Under the pieces are notes generated by a model, which was not told where the DNA came from, did no database searches, and saw only the letters and a program-made list of their open reading frames with translations. From Rusavskia elegans (Eukaryota; Ascomycota; Lecanoromycetes; Teloschistales; Teloschistaceae), in contig SAUG01000203.1 in the NCBI GenBank assembly GCA_011316305.1, positions 1 to 34,246 on the forward strand: a DNA stretch of 34,246 bases. The letters run 5' to 3'. Positions 10,985 to 23,515 of the stretch are shown here, one piece after another (within the stretch, counting starts at the first letter, position 1; each line of letters begins with the position of its first letter). The translations under genes and the position numbers were made by a program.

Positions 10985-12705
10985 TTTAAAACTAAAAATA
11001 AAAAATTAAATAAAATATATTAGAAAGTTAATAGAATTTAATTTTTAAAATCGAATAAAATTTATAGTAGTAAAAGAATATTTAAAACTAAAAATTAAAA
11101 TCTATTAGTAGATAAAATATAGATTAAAAGTAGAAACTATTAATAACTATAAATATTAAAATTAAAAACCGGATATTTAATAATAAAAACTAGTAATATT
11201 AATTTTCTAGCGAAAATAATAGAAATTAAAAAATATTTAATTTTATAAAAAACGATTCTATATATATTATAAATTAAAAGCTTTTTAATTAAATATAATC
11301 TAATAGTAAAAAGTATATATAATTAGAATCGGTTATAAAATCGAATATTTATTAATTTTTAACTATATTCTATATATCTGCCTATTTTATATTATATTTT
11401 TTCCTACTATAATTTTCTAATTTAAATTTAAAACCCGATAAAACGGCTAGATTAAATTTAATTATTAAAAATTAGAGTTATTTTATATTAGTTATAAACG
11501 ATTTTAATAATGGTTAAAAAGAAATTATTATTTAAAAATAATTAATTTAAATAATTTTATATAATAAAAAAAGATTTAAATAAAATAAATACTAAGTTTA
11601 TTATTTAATTATTTATTATTATTATTAAAATTGCCGGATCTAAAAAGGCGAAATCTAATAAATATATTAAAAAAGCTTTAGTAGATTTTAAATTAGATAT
11701 ATAAACGATTAAAAACTTCTAGTCGATATACTATATAAATAGTAATAATTCTAGAAATAGTAAAAAAGGCGGCAGCCTAGAAATCCGAATAAAAAAAAGA
11801 AATATCCTGCCTTTTTAAGTAATCGTAGAATATATTAAAGACGACTTTTTTACTTTCCGATCTAGTACTGAAACTAAAGCGCTTTTACCTATTATTATAA
11901 AGTAGAATAAAGAATATCGGTATATTTCGATATTAATACTATTATCGTCGCCGCTACCGAAATATTAGAATATTTAGAAATATTATAGGTAATATCTAGG
12001 AATACTATAAGGTAGATAGTAAAGTAGTAGATAAAAAGAAGAAAAAAGTAAACAAGTATTAAAGTATTAATATTAATAAAAATAGATTTAATAATAGTAA
12101 TACTATTAAATATAGTAATTAGGAATAGATTAATAGGGTCGAATCTAATAACTAAACTAGTAATTTAGATAAATATATAGTAGCAGCTTTAGTAAAAATA
12201 GAGAATAATAGATAATTAAAAAAATATTACTATAACGATTATTTAATTTAATATAAAGTAGGGGTTTAGATAGCTATAATCGTTATATCTAGATATATAA
12301 TATAAATAATAAAAAAAGTATTAAAAAAATAAGAATTTATAATAGAAAGAGATAGGAGTAAATTACCGGCGGTTATTACTATTAATCGATATTTCGATAA
12401 ATATTTTTATTCTAGTAACTATTAAATCTTTAGTATCTATAGATATTTAGATTTATATATAATAAAAATACGATTTTTAAAGTTTATCTATTAATATTAA
12501 TAAAATCCTAGCTACTATCTATAATAAAAAAGGTACTATATCGGTAATAATAACTATAGGTAATTTTATATAGTAAAAACTACTACTACCTATAAAGCGT
12601 TTTCGACTAGTCTAACCTTCTTTTAAATTAGCGAGGTAATATTTATTATTATAGATAGAGGTAGAAAAATAGTAGCTAGAGCTTCTATACCTATCGGGAA
12701 CGAAA
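10985..12705. other. Spacer, left part: no recognisable gene
   Basis: This stretch is very AT-rich and RIP-mutated. A TATTTAAAACTAAAAAT word occurs twice (10,983 and 11,080). One of the few ATG triplets of the window is at 11,514. A plus-strand frame after 11,630 (I-A-G-S-K-K-A-K-S-N-K-Y-I-K-K) and another near 12,390 (R-Y-F-D-K-Y-F-Y-S-S-N) look weakly protein-like, but I cannot name them. An 11-bp inverted pair, TATAACGATTA and TAATCGTTATA, lies near 12,231 and 12,281. Confidence 0.5.
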
Positions 12706-13335
12706 TATCGACTAATTCCTAATTAATTTAACTATTACTAATAAATAGATCGAGATCGTTTATCTAGATATAATTTTTATTAGGTTCTAGTAGACTTCTA
12801 TATATTTCTAAATATTAAAAGGTAAAGCTAAATTATCGGTTAAATATCTTTTACCCGGTATAGTAAGAAAAAAGAGGATAGAATTCGTAGGGAAACGAAA
12901 TAGGGACCTAGATAAATTTACCGCTAACTCTCTACTATAAGTTTAAACTAGGGGCGAATACCGGGGACGGTATTAAATAACGTCTACTGCCGCTATAATA
13001 TCTAAGTACTAGAAATAATATATCGGCTAACTCCCGGTCGATTTAACTATTACTAATAAGTAGATTAAAATTATTTATCTAGATATAATTTTTATTAGGT
13101 TCTAGTATACTTTTATATATTTCTAGGCGCCGAAAAGTAAAGCTAGATTACTAGTTAGACGTCCTTTACCTAGTATAGTAAAAGGAAGGAAGATAGAATT
13201 TATAGAAAAATAAAGTAAGGACCTAGATAAGTTTACCGCTAACTTTCTACTATAAATTTAAACTAGGGGCGAGTATAAAAAATAGTATTAAGCTATATCT
13301 ATTACCGCTATAACGCCTAAATAGCTTTTAAAATA
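12706..13335 (+). pseudogene. Degraded plus-strand frame made of two 315-bp (105-codon) tandem units
   Basis: Two adjacent units, about 12,706-13,020 and 13,021-13,335, repeat with a period of exactly 315 bases (ATTTAAC at 12,726 and 13,041). 315 is a multiple of three. In the second unit one plus frame reads D-L-T-I-T-N-K, then Y-L-D-I-I-F-I-R-F, then R-P-L-P-S-I-V-K-G-R-K, then S-K-D-L-D-K-F-T-A-N, with few TAA/TAG. The first unit gives the same words. This fits a tandemly duplicated protein domain, or a duplicated exon, later mutated by RIP. The family is not recognised. The spacer is present once in the window, so its other copies must lie elsewhere if RIP was triggered by repetition. Confidence 0.5.
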
Positions 13336-14485
13336 ATAGTAAAAAGTTAAATAATAATAATAGCAGTCCGGGAAAACTTTCTACCGGAAACTTATTTAGT
13401 AGATCTATTTTTTAAAAGTCTTTATATTAAGCTAGTAGTTCTATAAACTTACCTATATTTATTAAAATAAGTTTAATTTTATTACTATTATCCGTATCCG
13501 TTTTATTATTAAAAAGATCGACGACAGTACTATAACTACCGGTTATATTTTTTAATAAAAAAATATTCGGTCTATTTACTATTTTACTTTCTTTATTTTA
13601 TATATTTTCTTTATACTACTAGTTTAGACTAGGTTAATTAGCCGCTAGTTTAAAAACTATTATAACCGGTAGTCCTATATATTAGCGGTTTTTTCTTTTC
13701 TATTATTCTTTAATTTATTTTTTTTTTTTAATTCTACTTTTTCTATTCTTTAGTAATATAGATCTTATCGGCCTATTTTTTTAATTCGATAGTTCTATTA
13801 ATACGATATTATTCTATTATAAAAATATATAGAATTATACCGGCTTTCCGATATACCGTTTTTATCTATTTCGATATAATTAGCTTATATAGCCGCTCTA
13901 TATTACTTACTAGTATTATAAATAAAATCGTTAGAATAGGTAAAAAATTAATAGTAGCGATATATTTAAAGAAGGTAAAACTAATAGTAAAAAGAAAATA
14001 ATAGATATTACTACCGGCTAAACCTCGGATAATAATTTACTATTTACTAATTAAATATTATATAATCTATATCGACTACGTATTTATTAGTAGTTAGAAT
14101 TAATATAAAGGTACTAGCGTAGAGTAGAAAAATATAGAATATCTACTAAAAGAAATAAAGATAATAATATAAAATAGATAGAAGATAACTAGTATAGTAA
14201 ATATATAATAACGAGTAGTATAGTAGTATTAGATATACTAATTATAGTAAGTATTAAAATAACTAATTAAAAGTTAAAATATATAATTTTAAATATCTAC
14301 TTCTAAAGCTATTAAATAAATAGAAAAAAGAAAAATACTATACTATTTAGAATTTTAGAATATTAATACTAATAGAAAAACTTTATATAATTCTAGAACT
14401 ATTTTATTTTATAAGTCCGTTTTAAAAATAAACCGCCTAGACTTTCTATTATATATTTTCTTTAGTTTTACTACTCTAGAAGTTA
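13336..14485. other. Spacer, middle part: no recognisable gene
   Basis: No convincing frame is seen. There is a perfect 13-bp inverted pair, ACTACCGGTTATA at 13,535-13,547 and TATAACCGGTAGT at 13,661-13,673, about 113 bp apart. Pyrimidine-rich runs lie at 13,690-13,750. One instance of the palindromic TTCTAGAA word family is at about 14,387-14,402. Confidence 0.5.
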
Positions 14486-14540
14486 GGGCTAAAGCCGGTT
14501 AAAACTAAAAGCGGGCTAAAGCTAGTTAAAACTAAAAGTC
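14486..14540. repeat. 27-bp tandem duplication
   Basis: GGGCTAAAGCCGGTTAAAAC begins at 14,486, and GGGCTAAAGCTAGTTAAAAC begins at 14,513, both followed by TAAAAG. The period is 27 bases, with two units. It is close to the larger 184-bp array that follows. Confidence 0.8.
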
Positions 14541-14589
14541 TTTTAAAATATCTAAAAACTAAAGAGACTATAAATATTTTTTAGATTCG

Positions 14590-15228
14590 GGGTTTAAAAA
14601 GATAAAAACTACTATTTTTATAGAATCTAGAACTATATTATCGGATATTTTAAATTCTAGAAAAAAAATTAATATTAATATAATTTTAAAACTATATAAA
14701 ACCATATTTATTAAAGTTTTTAATTAATTTATTTAATTTTTATTTTTTAGTATCGGGCTCGTAAAGAATAGAGAAATAACTTTTACTACGCTATAAAAAC
14801 TACGCGGAATCTATAGCTATAATATAAAATAATTTATTATCTAGAAAAAAGATTAGTATCGATATAGTTCTAGAATTATATAAAAACTATACTTACCTAA
14901 ACTTAGTATCGATTTATTTAATCTTTATTTCTTAATATTAGGAAAATAAAGAATAGGAAAATAATTTAAATCGAACCTTCCCGGCTATATAAAATCCGAA
15001 GCTATATTATTTAATAATTTATCTTTTAGAAAAAAGATTAGTATCGATATAGTTCTAGAACTATATAAAACTATATTTACTAGAATTTACTTTCGATTTA
15101 TTTAATTTTTATCTCTTAGCGTTAAAGGAACGAAAAATAGAGGAATAACTTTTACTATATTATAGAAACTATAGATTTTTAATAAAATTAGATAGAAAGA
15201 GATTATCTATAGTTAAAATTTAGAAAAA
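14590..15228. repeat. 184-bp tandem array, about 3.5 units, next to X copy 2
   Basis: The TAGAAAAAA anchor recurs at 14,657, 14,841 and 15,026, and the AATAACTTTTACTA-like segment at about 14,773, 14,956 and 15,140, a period of 184-185 bases. Units 2 and 3 share GATTAGTATCGATATAGTTC, which carries the palindromic TTCTAGAA word at about 14,862 and 15,048. A partial fourth unit ends about 24 bp before X copy 2 begins. The array is non-coding as far as I can see; it looks like a subtelomeric satellite. Confidence 0.75.
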
Positions 15229-16952
15229 ACGTTTCGAAAGTTTATTATATTCTTTAAAAGATTTTCTAATATATTTAAAATAAGAATTAAATAGGAAAAT
15301 ATTATAGTATTTATAAAATTCTTTTTTAATAGAAAAAGTATTTTTCGCGGTATAATTTTCTAGATTATTCTAATCTTTATAGAAAGAATACTAGCTAAAA
15401 AGATTAGTATAAAATTTTATAGCTATAATTACTATAATTTTTAAAATAATAATAATATTATATTTTCTTTTAAATCTAGAATATAATTTCCGGAAACTTA
15501 TATATTTTTTATAAGTCGGATATATAATCCCTGCCTATCTAGTAATAATCGGATATATTTTTAAGGCCTAGTTTATTTAAATAGCCTGGTTATAGGTACT
15601 ATCTACTATAAAGATATAGAAATTATAGAGGAATTTTTAGTCTATCTTTATAATATAAGCGCCGGTTTAAATTAAAGTCTAAATATTATTAGAAATATCT
15701 AGAAAAAATATATCAGAATAGTTACCTTTTTATAGATTTATAATAGTTACTACGATTCTAGTTAATATATATATAGTCTAAATTTCTTTAATATTATCTT
15801 TTTTAGTAAAGGTTTCTATATATTTATCTCTTACTGTCGTACTATAGATAAACTATATTAAAAGAACTTTAATACCGAACGTATATAGTAATATTTCTAT
15901 ATTCTATTAAATAGTCGGCTAGTTATAGAATATTAGAAGTTTATATTAATTAATATTATAGATTTAATAAATAAAACCGGCTAGTATATAAAGCTTCGGG
16001 ATATATATATATATATATTTCGCTAAATTTCTATAATAGTAATAGTTCGGAAATAATAAATATAGTCGGGTATATTATAAATAGAAACTTACCCTATAGT
16101 TATTATATTTATAGTAGGTTTTATTAAAGGCGGAAATAGTAAATTTAGATTATCCGACCTATAACTAAAGGGTTTCGAATATAGGATTTAAAGTTAAATA
16201 GTAAAAATATCTATAAATCCCGTAATTATATTAGCCGGTTTTATTTTTTAACCGGTTACCGAAGCCGCTAGTAAAACCGGTAGAAAGCTATATATAAGAT
16301 ACTAGTTAGAATAAAATTAGAAAAAATAAAATAGTATAGGGATTTACTTTCTAATAAATAAAGATCTATTAATTATTATTATTTTATATAAAATCTAATT
16401 TAATAGTTAATTATTTATTATTAGATATAGATTTACTAATCCTAATATCTTTCCTATTAATTTTAATAATACTATTTCTATAGCGTTGTAGATTTAGTAG
16501 TATTAGAATAGGAAGAATAATACTATATATAGTATCGACTTCTATTTAATTCTAGAAATCTTTTATCCGAGTAAATCGGGCGAAAATAACTAGATTTAAA
16601 AGCTAGTAAAAGTATTTAACGTAGTTCTAGAACTATTTACCTTTCTACGAATATAATTCTATCTCTTTTTAAATTTCGGAATATTTATCGATATTATAAT
16701 ATAATATATTATCCGATTTCTAAATAGAATTCTATATAACCTATAAAAGGCTATTTAGATCTTCTACCGTATTTAGTATCGGAATACCTATTAATATCGT
16801 TACCGAACGAGGCTATAATAACTATAAAGCTCGGTTAGACCGGGTTATTAAATCTTTAATTTTCTATACTTTATTATAGATAACTCGGCTAAATATTCTA
16901 GAAATTTAGCTTCGTCGATATATATTAATATCTTTTACCTCCTTTTCGCTAT

Positions 16953-17226
16953 CTATTCTATAGTTATCTTTATCGATAATTTATTTAATATTATTAGTAA
17001 CTTCTTTTTTAGTAAAGATAGTATCTTCTTTTTTAACGTTCCCTTTAATATCTATTCTATAGTTATTTTTATCGATATTCTTATTAATATTCTAGGTAAC
17101 TTCTTTATCGGTAAGAATAGTATTTTCTTTTTTAATATCCTTTTTAATATCTATTCGATAATCGTCTATATCGATATTTTTATTAATATTTTAAATAATT
17201 TCTTTATCGGTATTTTTAGCGATATC
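16953..17226 (-). repeat. 99-bp (33-codon) tandem repeat (copy 2)
   Basis: Three units start with CTATTCTATAG, CTATTCTATAG and CTATTCGATAA, matching the array at 1,718-1,990 in unit number and unit lengths. This copy keeps more C and G at some sites (for example TTATCGGTA), while copy 1 keeps more at others. That helps to infer the pre-RIP sequence at those sites. Confidence 0.72.
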
Positions 17227-17732
17227 TATTTTAATATTTTTAGTTTATTTAGTTTTCTTAGTTTATTTAGTTCGGCGCCGTTCTATAGGACCTTCTAGAT
17301 AGATAGATCTTAGATATAAAGTAGTATATATTATAACTACTACTATAAAAAGTATTTATAGAATATCGGGGATATTATTTAGAAACTCTATAAAGGCTAG
17401 ATTAATAGTTCTAAAAATATCGGAATAATCTTTAAATTTAGCTAATATTTTATTCCTTTACTAAAATCTAATTTTTAAAGCGAGAAAATTAGCTTTCGCC
17501 TATTTCTATATAATAAATCTAGATAAAGGAATAATAACTAAATTAGATTTATATTTATATTTATTATATATTTCTATAAATACTAAAGCCTTTTTATTTA
17601 GATCTATAGTAGAGGTATAATAAAGTAATTTCTTATATTATAGTATACCTTTACGCTGTAGTATAAGTAATTTTTAATAGCCGAAAGAGAAATTAGATAC
17701 CGAATTTAAATCTAAAGTATCTAAATCCGTAT

Positions 17733-17738
17733 TAACTA
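17733..17738. other. Deletion junction with 6-bp microhomology (TAACTA)
   Basis: Left of this word the sequence matches copy 1 up to 2,503; right of it the sequence matches copy 1 from 3,252 on. The single TAACTA is shared by both sides. This is the scar of the 754-bp deletion relative to copy 1. An insertion in copy 1 cannot be strictly ruled out, but no transposon ends are seen around 2,504-3,257. Confidence 0.8.
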
Positions 17739-18935
17739 TCTATTCGACTATCGTATTAGGAAAAAACTAGATTAATATACGCTTAAAATTATATAAACTT
17801 TTAATTATAGCTATTTACTCGGTATAAAATAAAGGCGGGTAGGAATTTTACTAGCTATTATTTAACTTATATATAGTATAAACTAAAACTAGTTTATCGA
17901 TTTTTTCTTTAAATTAGACTAGTAGTTTTTTTTCTACTACCTTATAATTAATATCCGGTAATACGTAGTTAACTTTTAGCTTCTCTTTAATCTCGCGTAT
18001 CTAGTCTAGATTTTCGATCTAATCGAATTCTATAGATTTAAAGGAGGTTAGTACTAAAGGTTTTTTTAGTTTAAAGTCGGATATATAGAAATCGGTATCC
18101 GGAATAATATAGTAATATACTAATATAGTTTTATTAGTTTAAAATTTAGAAATATCTATATAATTTCCCGAATATACTACCTTTTTAATCGACTTTTTAA
18201 ACTAGTTCTTAATTAGATAATAGATTTAATACTAATCTTCGGAAGTATAAGTCTAGTAAAAGTATTCTTTATTCCGGTAAACCGGATTGCCTTTAAAAGT
18301 ATATATTAAAATATCTAGACTTCGGCTATTTATTAGAATATTATATAGTATTTTAATCTAGTATAGAAAAGGTCGATAGGTTATATAAAAAGTATTCCTT
18401 TTAATAGATAATAGCTATATATAGGAAGTAGAATTAAAACCGCTAATATTAATTTCGTTCTACTAGAAAATATAGCTAAATAGTTTATTAACTTTAATTT
18501 ATATTTTCGCTAGTTCCTTTCCTATTTACTTTTTTTAGTATCCTTTTTTAATAATAATAGTAAATCTATCTAGTAGTACGTTTAGATAGTTATAGAGCTT
18601 CTTTAGTTTATTAGTATTAGTAAAGCCGAAATACCTATATAGTAAAATATTACTATCTATAAAATCTAGTCCGCCTTTTTTAAAAAAAATAATCCGAATA
18701 CTATTAAAAAACTATAGTAGATTCTTAGATAGTAATAGTCCGGCTAAAGCTAGATTTATATCTACTAATAGATTTAGAATAGTAGTTTTTTTAGATCTAA
18801 CGGGTATTAATAGCCTAGTTTATATAGTCTATATTCTTTTCTTTTCCTTTAGTAGTATTATATAGACCTAGGACTACGTTCTAGTACGAGCTAAATACTT
18901 TAAAAGGAATATTTTAGAGACCGTAGAATAACTGT

Positions 18936-19592
18936 ATCTAGAAAAAAAAAAAAGGACTATATAGTTTTAAAGATCGGAGATATAGACTATCGGAATAAAT
19001 TAGTATAATTAGAACTAGATATAATTCTAGGATAATAAGTAATAAGGGCTAGATATAATCCTAGGATAATAACTTACTATAATTAAACTAAGGTAAATTA
19101 ACCGAAAGCTATAGTAGAATTAGTATTAAATATAGTAATTCGAATACTCGGAAGCTATAAAATATAATTTATATCTAATACTATAAAATAGATTATAATT
19201 CTAAAACTATATTAAAGAGTAGAAGAATATACTAATAAGATTATAATCGAAAAAGAAATAGAAATATATAAGTAGATAGTACTAAATATAATATATAAAA
19301 AAAAATAAAATAAAATAAAAGATAAAGAATATTTATATATTAATAATAGCCGAATAATATACTAATAGACGCGAGTAATATATAGATATTTAATAGATTT
19401 TATTTCTAAGGCGAAAATAGATAATAGAATAAAATAAAAATAAACTACTTTATTAAAAAAGCGTATTAATATATAATATATGGTAAATATATTAGAACTA
19501 GTATTATTTTATTATTCTAGAATTACGTCTAGTTTTTATAGTATTAAGGTTTTTATTATTCTAGAATTATATCTAGCCTTTATAAGATTAAA
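18936..19592. promoter_or_regulatory. Divergent intergenic region of X with paired inverted repeat (copy 2)
   Basis: Same arrangement as 4,459-5,112. Two direct words (GATATAATTCTAGGATAATA and GATATAATCCTAGGATAATA) lie at about 19,018 and 19,052. Two inverted words (ATTATTCTAGAATTACGTCT and ATTATTCTAGAATTATATCT) lie at 19,511 and 19,556. Retention of all four sites and their spacing in both copies suggests that they were part of the element before duplication. Confidence 0.5.
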
Positions 19593-21635
19593 AAAAAAAC
19601 TTATCTATAATAAACTATAATCTAGGTATATCTAGTAAAAAGTATCGGTTTCCGAGTCTATAAAGTCTATAGTTATTAGTTAAATAGATAAATAGTAGAA
19701 TAATATAAAGATACCTTATAGATATATCTATAGGTAACCTATTTTAGTACTCCTTTCTACTAGTAAAGATTATTTTCTTTCGACCTAGTTAGATTTTCTT
19801 ACGTCGGAGTATTTAGTAAACCGCTAGATTTAAAGGACGTAGTTCTAGAATTATATTATTAATAGGTATAGTCCTAGGATTTTATTATTAATATTAGTAC
19901 TAGTTATTTACCGCGGACTATAATCTAGTAATCTATTATAATTAAACTAGGTCTAATTTTTATTTCTATTATAGTCGAAAAGCTCGGGATTATCGGCTAG
20001 ATTATTATTATTAAAACTTGCCTCTTAAGCTTCTACTATAATAGCTAGCTAATCTAGTTTATAGTAAAAGATATAAAAATAATTAGAAAATATTAGATTT
20101 AGTATACCGAGGGTACTATAATTATTAAGTAGATATAATTTAAATAGAAAAACCTGCCTTAGAATATTCTATAAGATAGTTTTAAAACTACCGGTCCTAA
20201 TAATATTACTAAGTTTTTTCTAGCTTTTTCTATTATTATATCGTATATATTCTATATTATCGGCCTAGTTAACTAGAATTCTAGCTAAATACTATCCGGT
20301 CCGAGCTATTCTAAAAAGACTTCGGATTTTTTAAATTCTCTCTATACTATATATTTATTTTACGGAGATTATTATAGCCGGATTATTATAATTAAACTAA
20401 AAGATAGTATATAGGATAGTAGAAGTAATATAAAATATCTTTTATAAAAAGATTAAACTATATTTAGTACCTCCTATATTAATAAGATATCTATAAAGTT
20501 TATAAATTAAAACCCGGAAAAATATATATTTCTACTTCTATTTATAGTAATTTTTATAATTATTCTACGCGAAAAGGGCCTATAGCCGATCTTTTTATAA
20601 GCCGGATTTAAAATACTAGTAAAAGTAGGAATTATTAGATTTAAGGAACTAGCGAGCGAAAGTAATATAAGGAAATCTACTTCCTAGAAATTATTATATA
20701 GCGGGAAAAGTTAATAGTTTAAAGCCTAACTATTTTTATTTAGTTAAATATTCTAGATATAGCGCTCGAGTCTTTTTCCGGACCTAGACTATAAGAGTTC
20801 TATACTAGCGGTTTTATTTCTTATTAAACTAAAGTATATAGAGCTACTATTTTAGAATTTATAGTTTAGATACCTTTATAATCTCCTCGGCCTACTATTT
20901 AGTATCGATTATATTATTTACTATCCGGTTAATTAGTTTATAGATAATATATTTATTATAGTTAATAAATACGAGGTATATAGCGAGTTAAATAGATTTA
21001 TAGTAATAATACTAAAGTAAGGTAATACGGTTAGAAAAGGGTACTATCTAAACTTTATCTATCTAGAAGCGAAAGTAGATTTAGAAAAAAATAAAAAACC
21101 AGTTTTATTTTATACGGATTCTAGCGATATTATATATATTTTTAAACTTCTACTAAAGCCTATTTCTAATACCTAATTAATAGATAATTCGAATATTAAA
21201 GAAAGGAATACCCTACTAGAAGATTATATCTAGAAAAAAAAAAATAATACTATATTAGTTTATTATCGCTTAATATTATAAACTAAATCTAGTTATATAA
21301 ATAGAATCGATATCTATTTCTATATTATTTTCTTCTAAAATAGTAACTACGCGTACCTATTTTATCTACTATTCCTTTTTTATAAAGGAAGGATATTATA
21401 TTAGTTCGGTTTCTTTTATAGCGAGATATATAGTATTAATAGCGATATAAAATATACTTCTATTAGCTTTTTACTTTTTCCGCGAAGCTAAAGATAGACC
21501 GGCTACTAGTATAGGTTATACTACTAATATTTCGAAAAGGAAAAATTAAATATTTAGAAAGATTAAGATAAAGGTAATAATATCCCGGGTAGAAACAAGA
21601 GTATATAGTCGATAGAATTCTATAGGGAGGTTAGA

Positions 21636-21657
21636 AACGTAGTTCTAGAACTACGTT
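21636..21657. repeat. Perfect 22-bp palindrome with TTCTAGAA core
   Basis: The core ACGTAGTTCTAGAACTACGT (21,637-21,656) is its own reverse complement, and the next base on each side (A and T) extends it to 22. The matching site in copy 1 near 7,160 is degraded. A relative with a CCTAGG core, TATAGTCCTAGGACTATA, lies near 24,043. These are the best-preserved members of a word family scattered through X and the spacer. Confidence 0.85.
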
Positions 21658-23392
21658 AGACCCGGCCTAGATAAAAAGTTCTATAATATATCTAATAGGA
21701 GATATAATAGCTAAATAGAAATTATATCCGGCTATTAATTTAAATCTAATATTTAAAAAAAAGTAAAACTAATCTAGTATTTATCCTATATTATATAGTA
21801 GATATCTTTTTTATACGCCTATTTAAAGTATTTATTAATATAGCCTTTAATATATAAAAAGACTTAAACCTAGTAATTATAGAAAAAAGGTTAACTAAAA
21901 AATAGATTTAGATAATCTTCGAAACTATTAATATATTATTAAAAACGCGCCGCGGCGCGTTATCTATTATAAATAAAATTATTTATAGCCTAATCGTTCT
22001 ATTCGGCTTATTTAAAAGCGAGGGCTTTAAATTCGCGACTACTAAAGAAATAGATATCCTTAAATAATATAATTAAAAGATCTTTAATAGTATTATAAGA
22101 TTTATAGTAAACTATAAAACTCTCGCGATAGAAAAAGTTAGATATAGTTAATTCTATAGATATAGAGCCGAGGTTTTAAATAAAATAGAATAGGTAGATC
22201 GATATTTTAAGGCCTATAGACCTTTTATATAGATTTTAGAAATAATTTTTCTAAGCTTAAAAGTAGTATATATTACGAAGCAGGGTAATACTAGAATAGG
22301 GAGCTCTATTATAAGTTTTAATAAAATCGTCGAAGCCGAAATTAAAATAGAATTTATTAGGAAGAATAATCTTTTTAGATATATTATATTAGTAAGCTAG
22401 TATCTATTCTATAGTACTTCGGGCTTCTTATAGCAAATTATATATAATATTAGCCTTTAAATTATAGGCCGATAGAATAAAGAAAAGCTCTTTAAATTCC
22501 TATATAGTATTAGCGCGCCTAACTACTTCTATCTATAAAGGATCGAGATAGTTAGCCGGGATAGAGTAGTAGATATCTATAGAAGCTAATAATCTAAAAA
22601 AATATAGCTTCTAGGTAATAAATATACTAGTATAGGCGGCTTCGAAACTTTAAAAATAGTAGGCGGATATATACTTAGGATAGATTAATCGAATAATAGA
22701 AAAGATAATTAAATCTATTTAAATTAATTAAAGATCGTAACCTATATAGATAGTATTCTATTCTATTCGTATTATATTAGGGAAATATATATAGGTATTA
22801 AAGCTTCGCCTTCGGTCGGCAGAACTAAAGCTAATATATAGTTATTTAAATTTATAAATACTATAGCTATAGATTATAAAGCGCGGGTTCTATATAATAT
22901 ATTAATAGAAAAGCGGATAGAAATACTAATAAAATAGATAAAAGTAAACCGCTAGAGTTATAGGAGCGAAAATAATACTATCGATATTAATAGTAGTACG
23001 GATCTAAAGATTATCTTATTCTTCTATTATAAATCGTTTAAATAAAGTCTTTTTACTATAGCTAATATTAAAGGAAAGTAGGATAGATTCTTTAATAAAG
23101 AAAGCGCGCTAATTAATATTATAGAAATCCGGATAAATAGGATTATTATACTATAATATTACTAAATAGTATAGAAATAGGAGAAATAGAATAGATAAAG
23201 CTTTCTAAAAACTAAATAATTTCTAATATATAGTAAATTCGCCGAAGCTCTAAATATTAAATAGAGGGTCGGAATAATAGCTAGCTAGAATATCTATTAG
23301 TAATCTAATAATAAATAGAGATAGAAAAAAGACTTACTATAATTATATAAATATTAAAAGGCTATTATAAAGATTTTATTAGCCTATTTAAA

Positions 23393-23515
23393 TTCTATAG
23401 GCTATAGTAATAGCGGTAGTAATATAGGCGGTACTAACCGTAGTTATTATAGTAGTAATAATTTTATAGGCTATAGTTATTACCGCGGTAAAGAATTAAA
23501 TAGCTATAATAGAAG
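23393..23515 (+). repeat. Hypervariable low-complexity segment of X (copy 2)
   Basis: This segment holds two TATAGGCTATAGT words, at about 23,396 and 23,465. Between them lie GGCGGTACTAACCG and TAGTAGTAATA motifs that have no straightforward counterpart in copy 1 (8,930-9,060). The surrounding sequence aligns well. I infer turnover of a short Ser/Gly/Asn-rich coding repeat, or replacement of a small segment. Confidence 0.4.

Larger units (their letters stand above)
15290..18912 (-). pseudogene. Long RIP-degraded gene of X, minus strand (copy 2, internally deleted)
   Basis: Counterpart of the minus-strand gene at 50-4,431. The proposed start is the mutated triplet near 18,912. The 33-codon repeat array is retained at 16,953-17,226, but the 754-bp deletion joined at 17,733-17,738 removes an internal portion and shifts the frame. 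Unlike copy 1, the sequence continues past the 3' end of the gene into other DNA (below 15,252) rather than a telomere. The product is not recognised. Confidence 0.45.
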
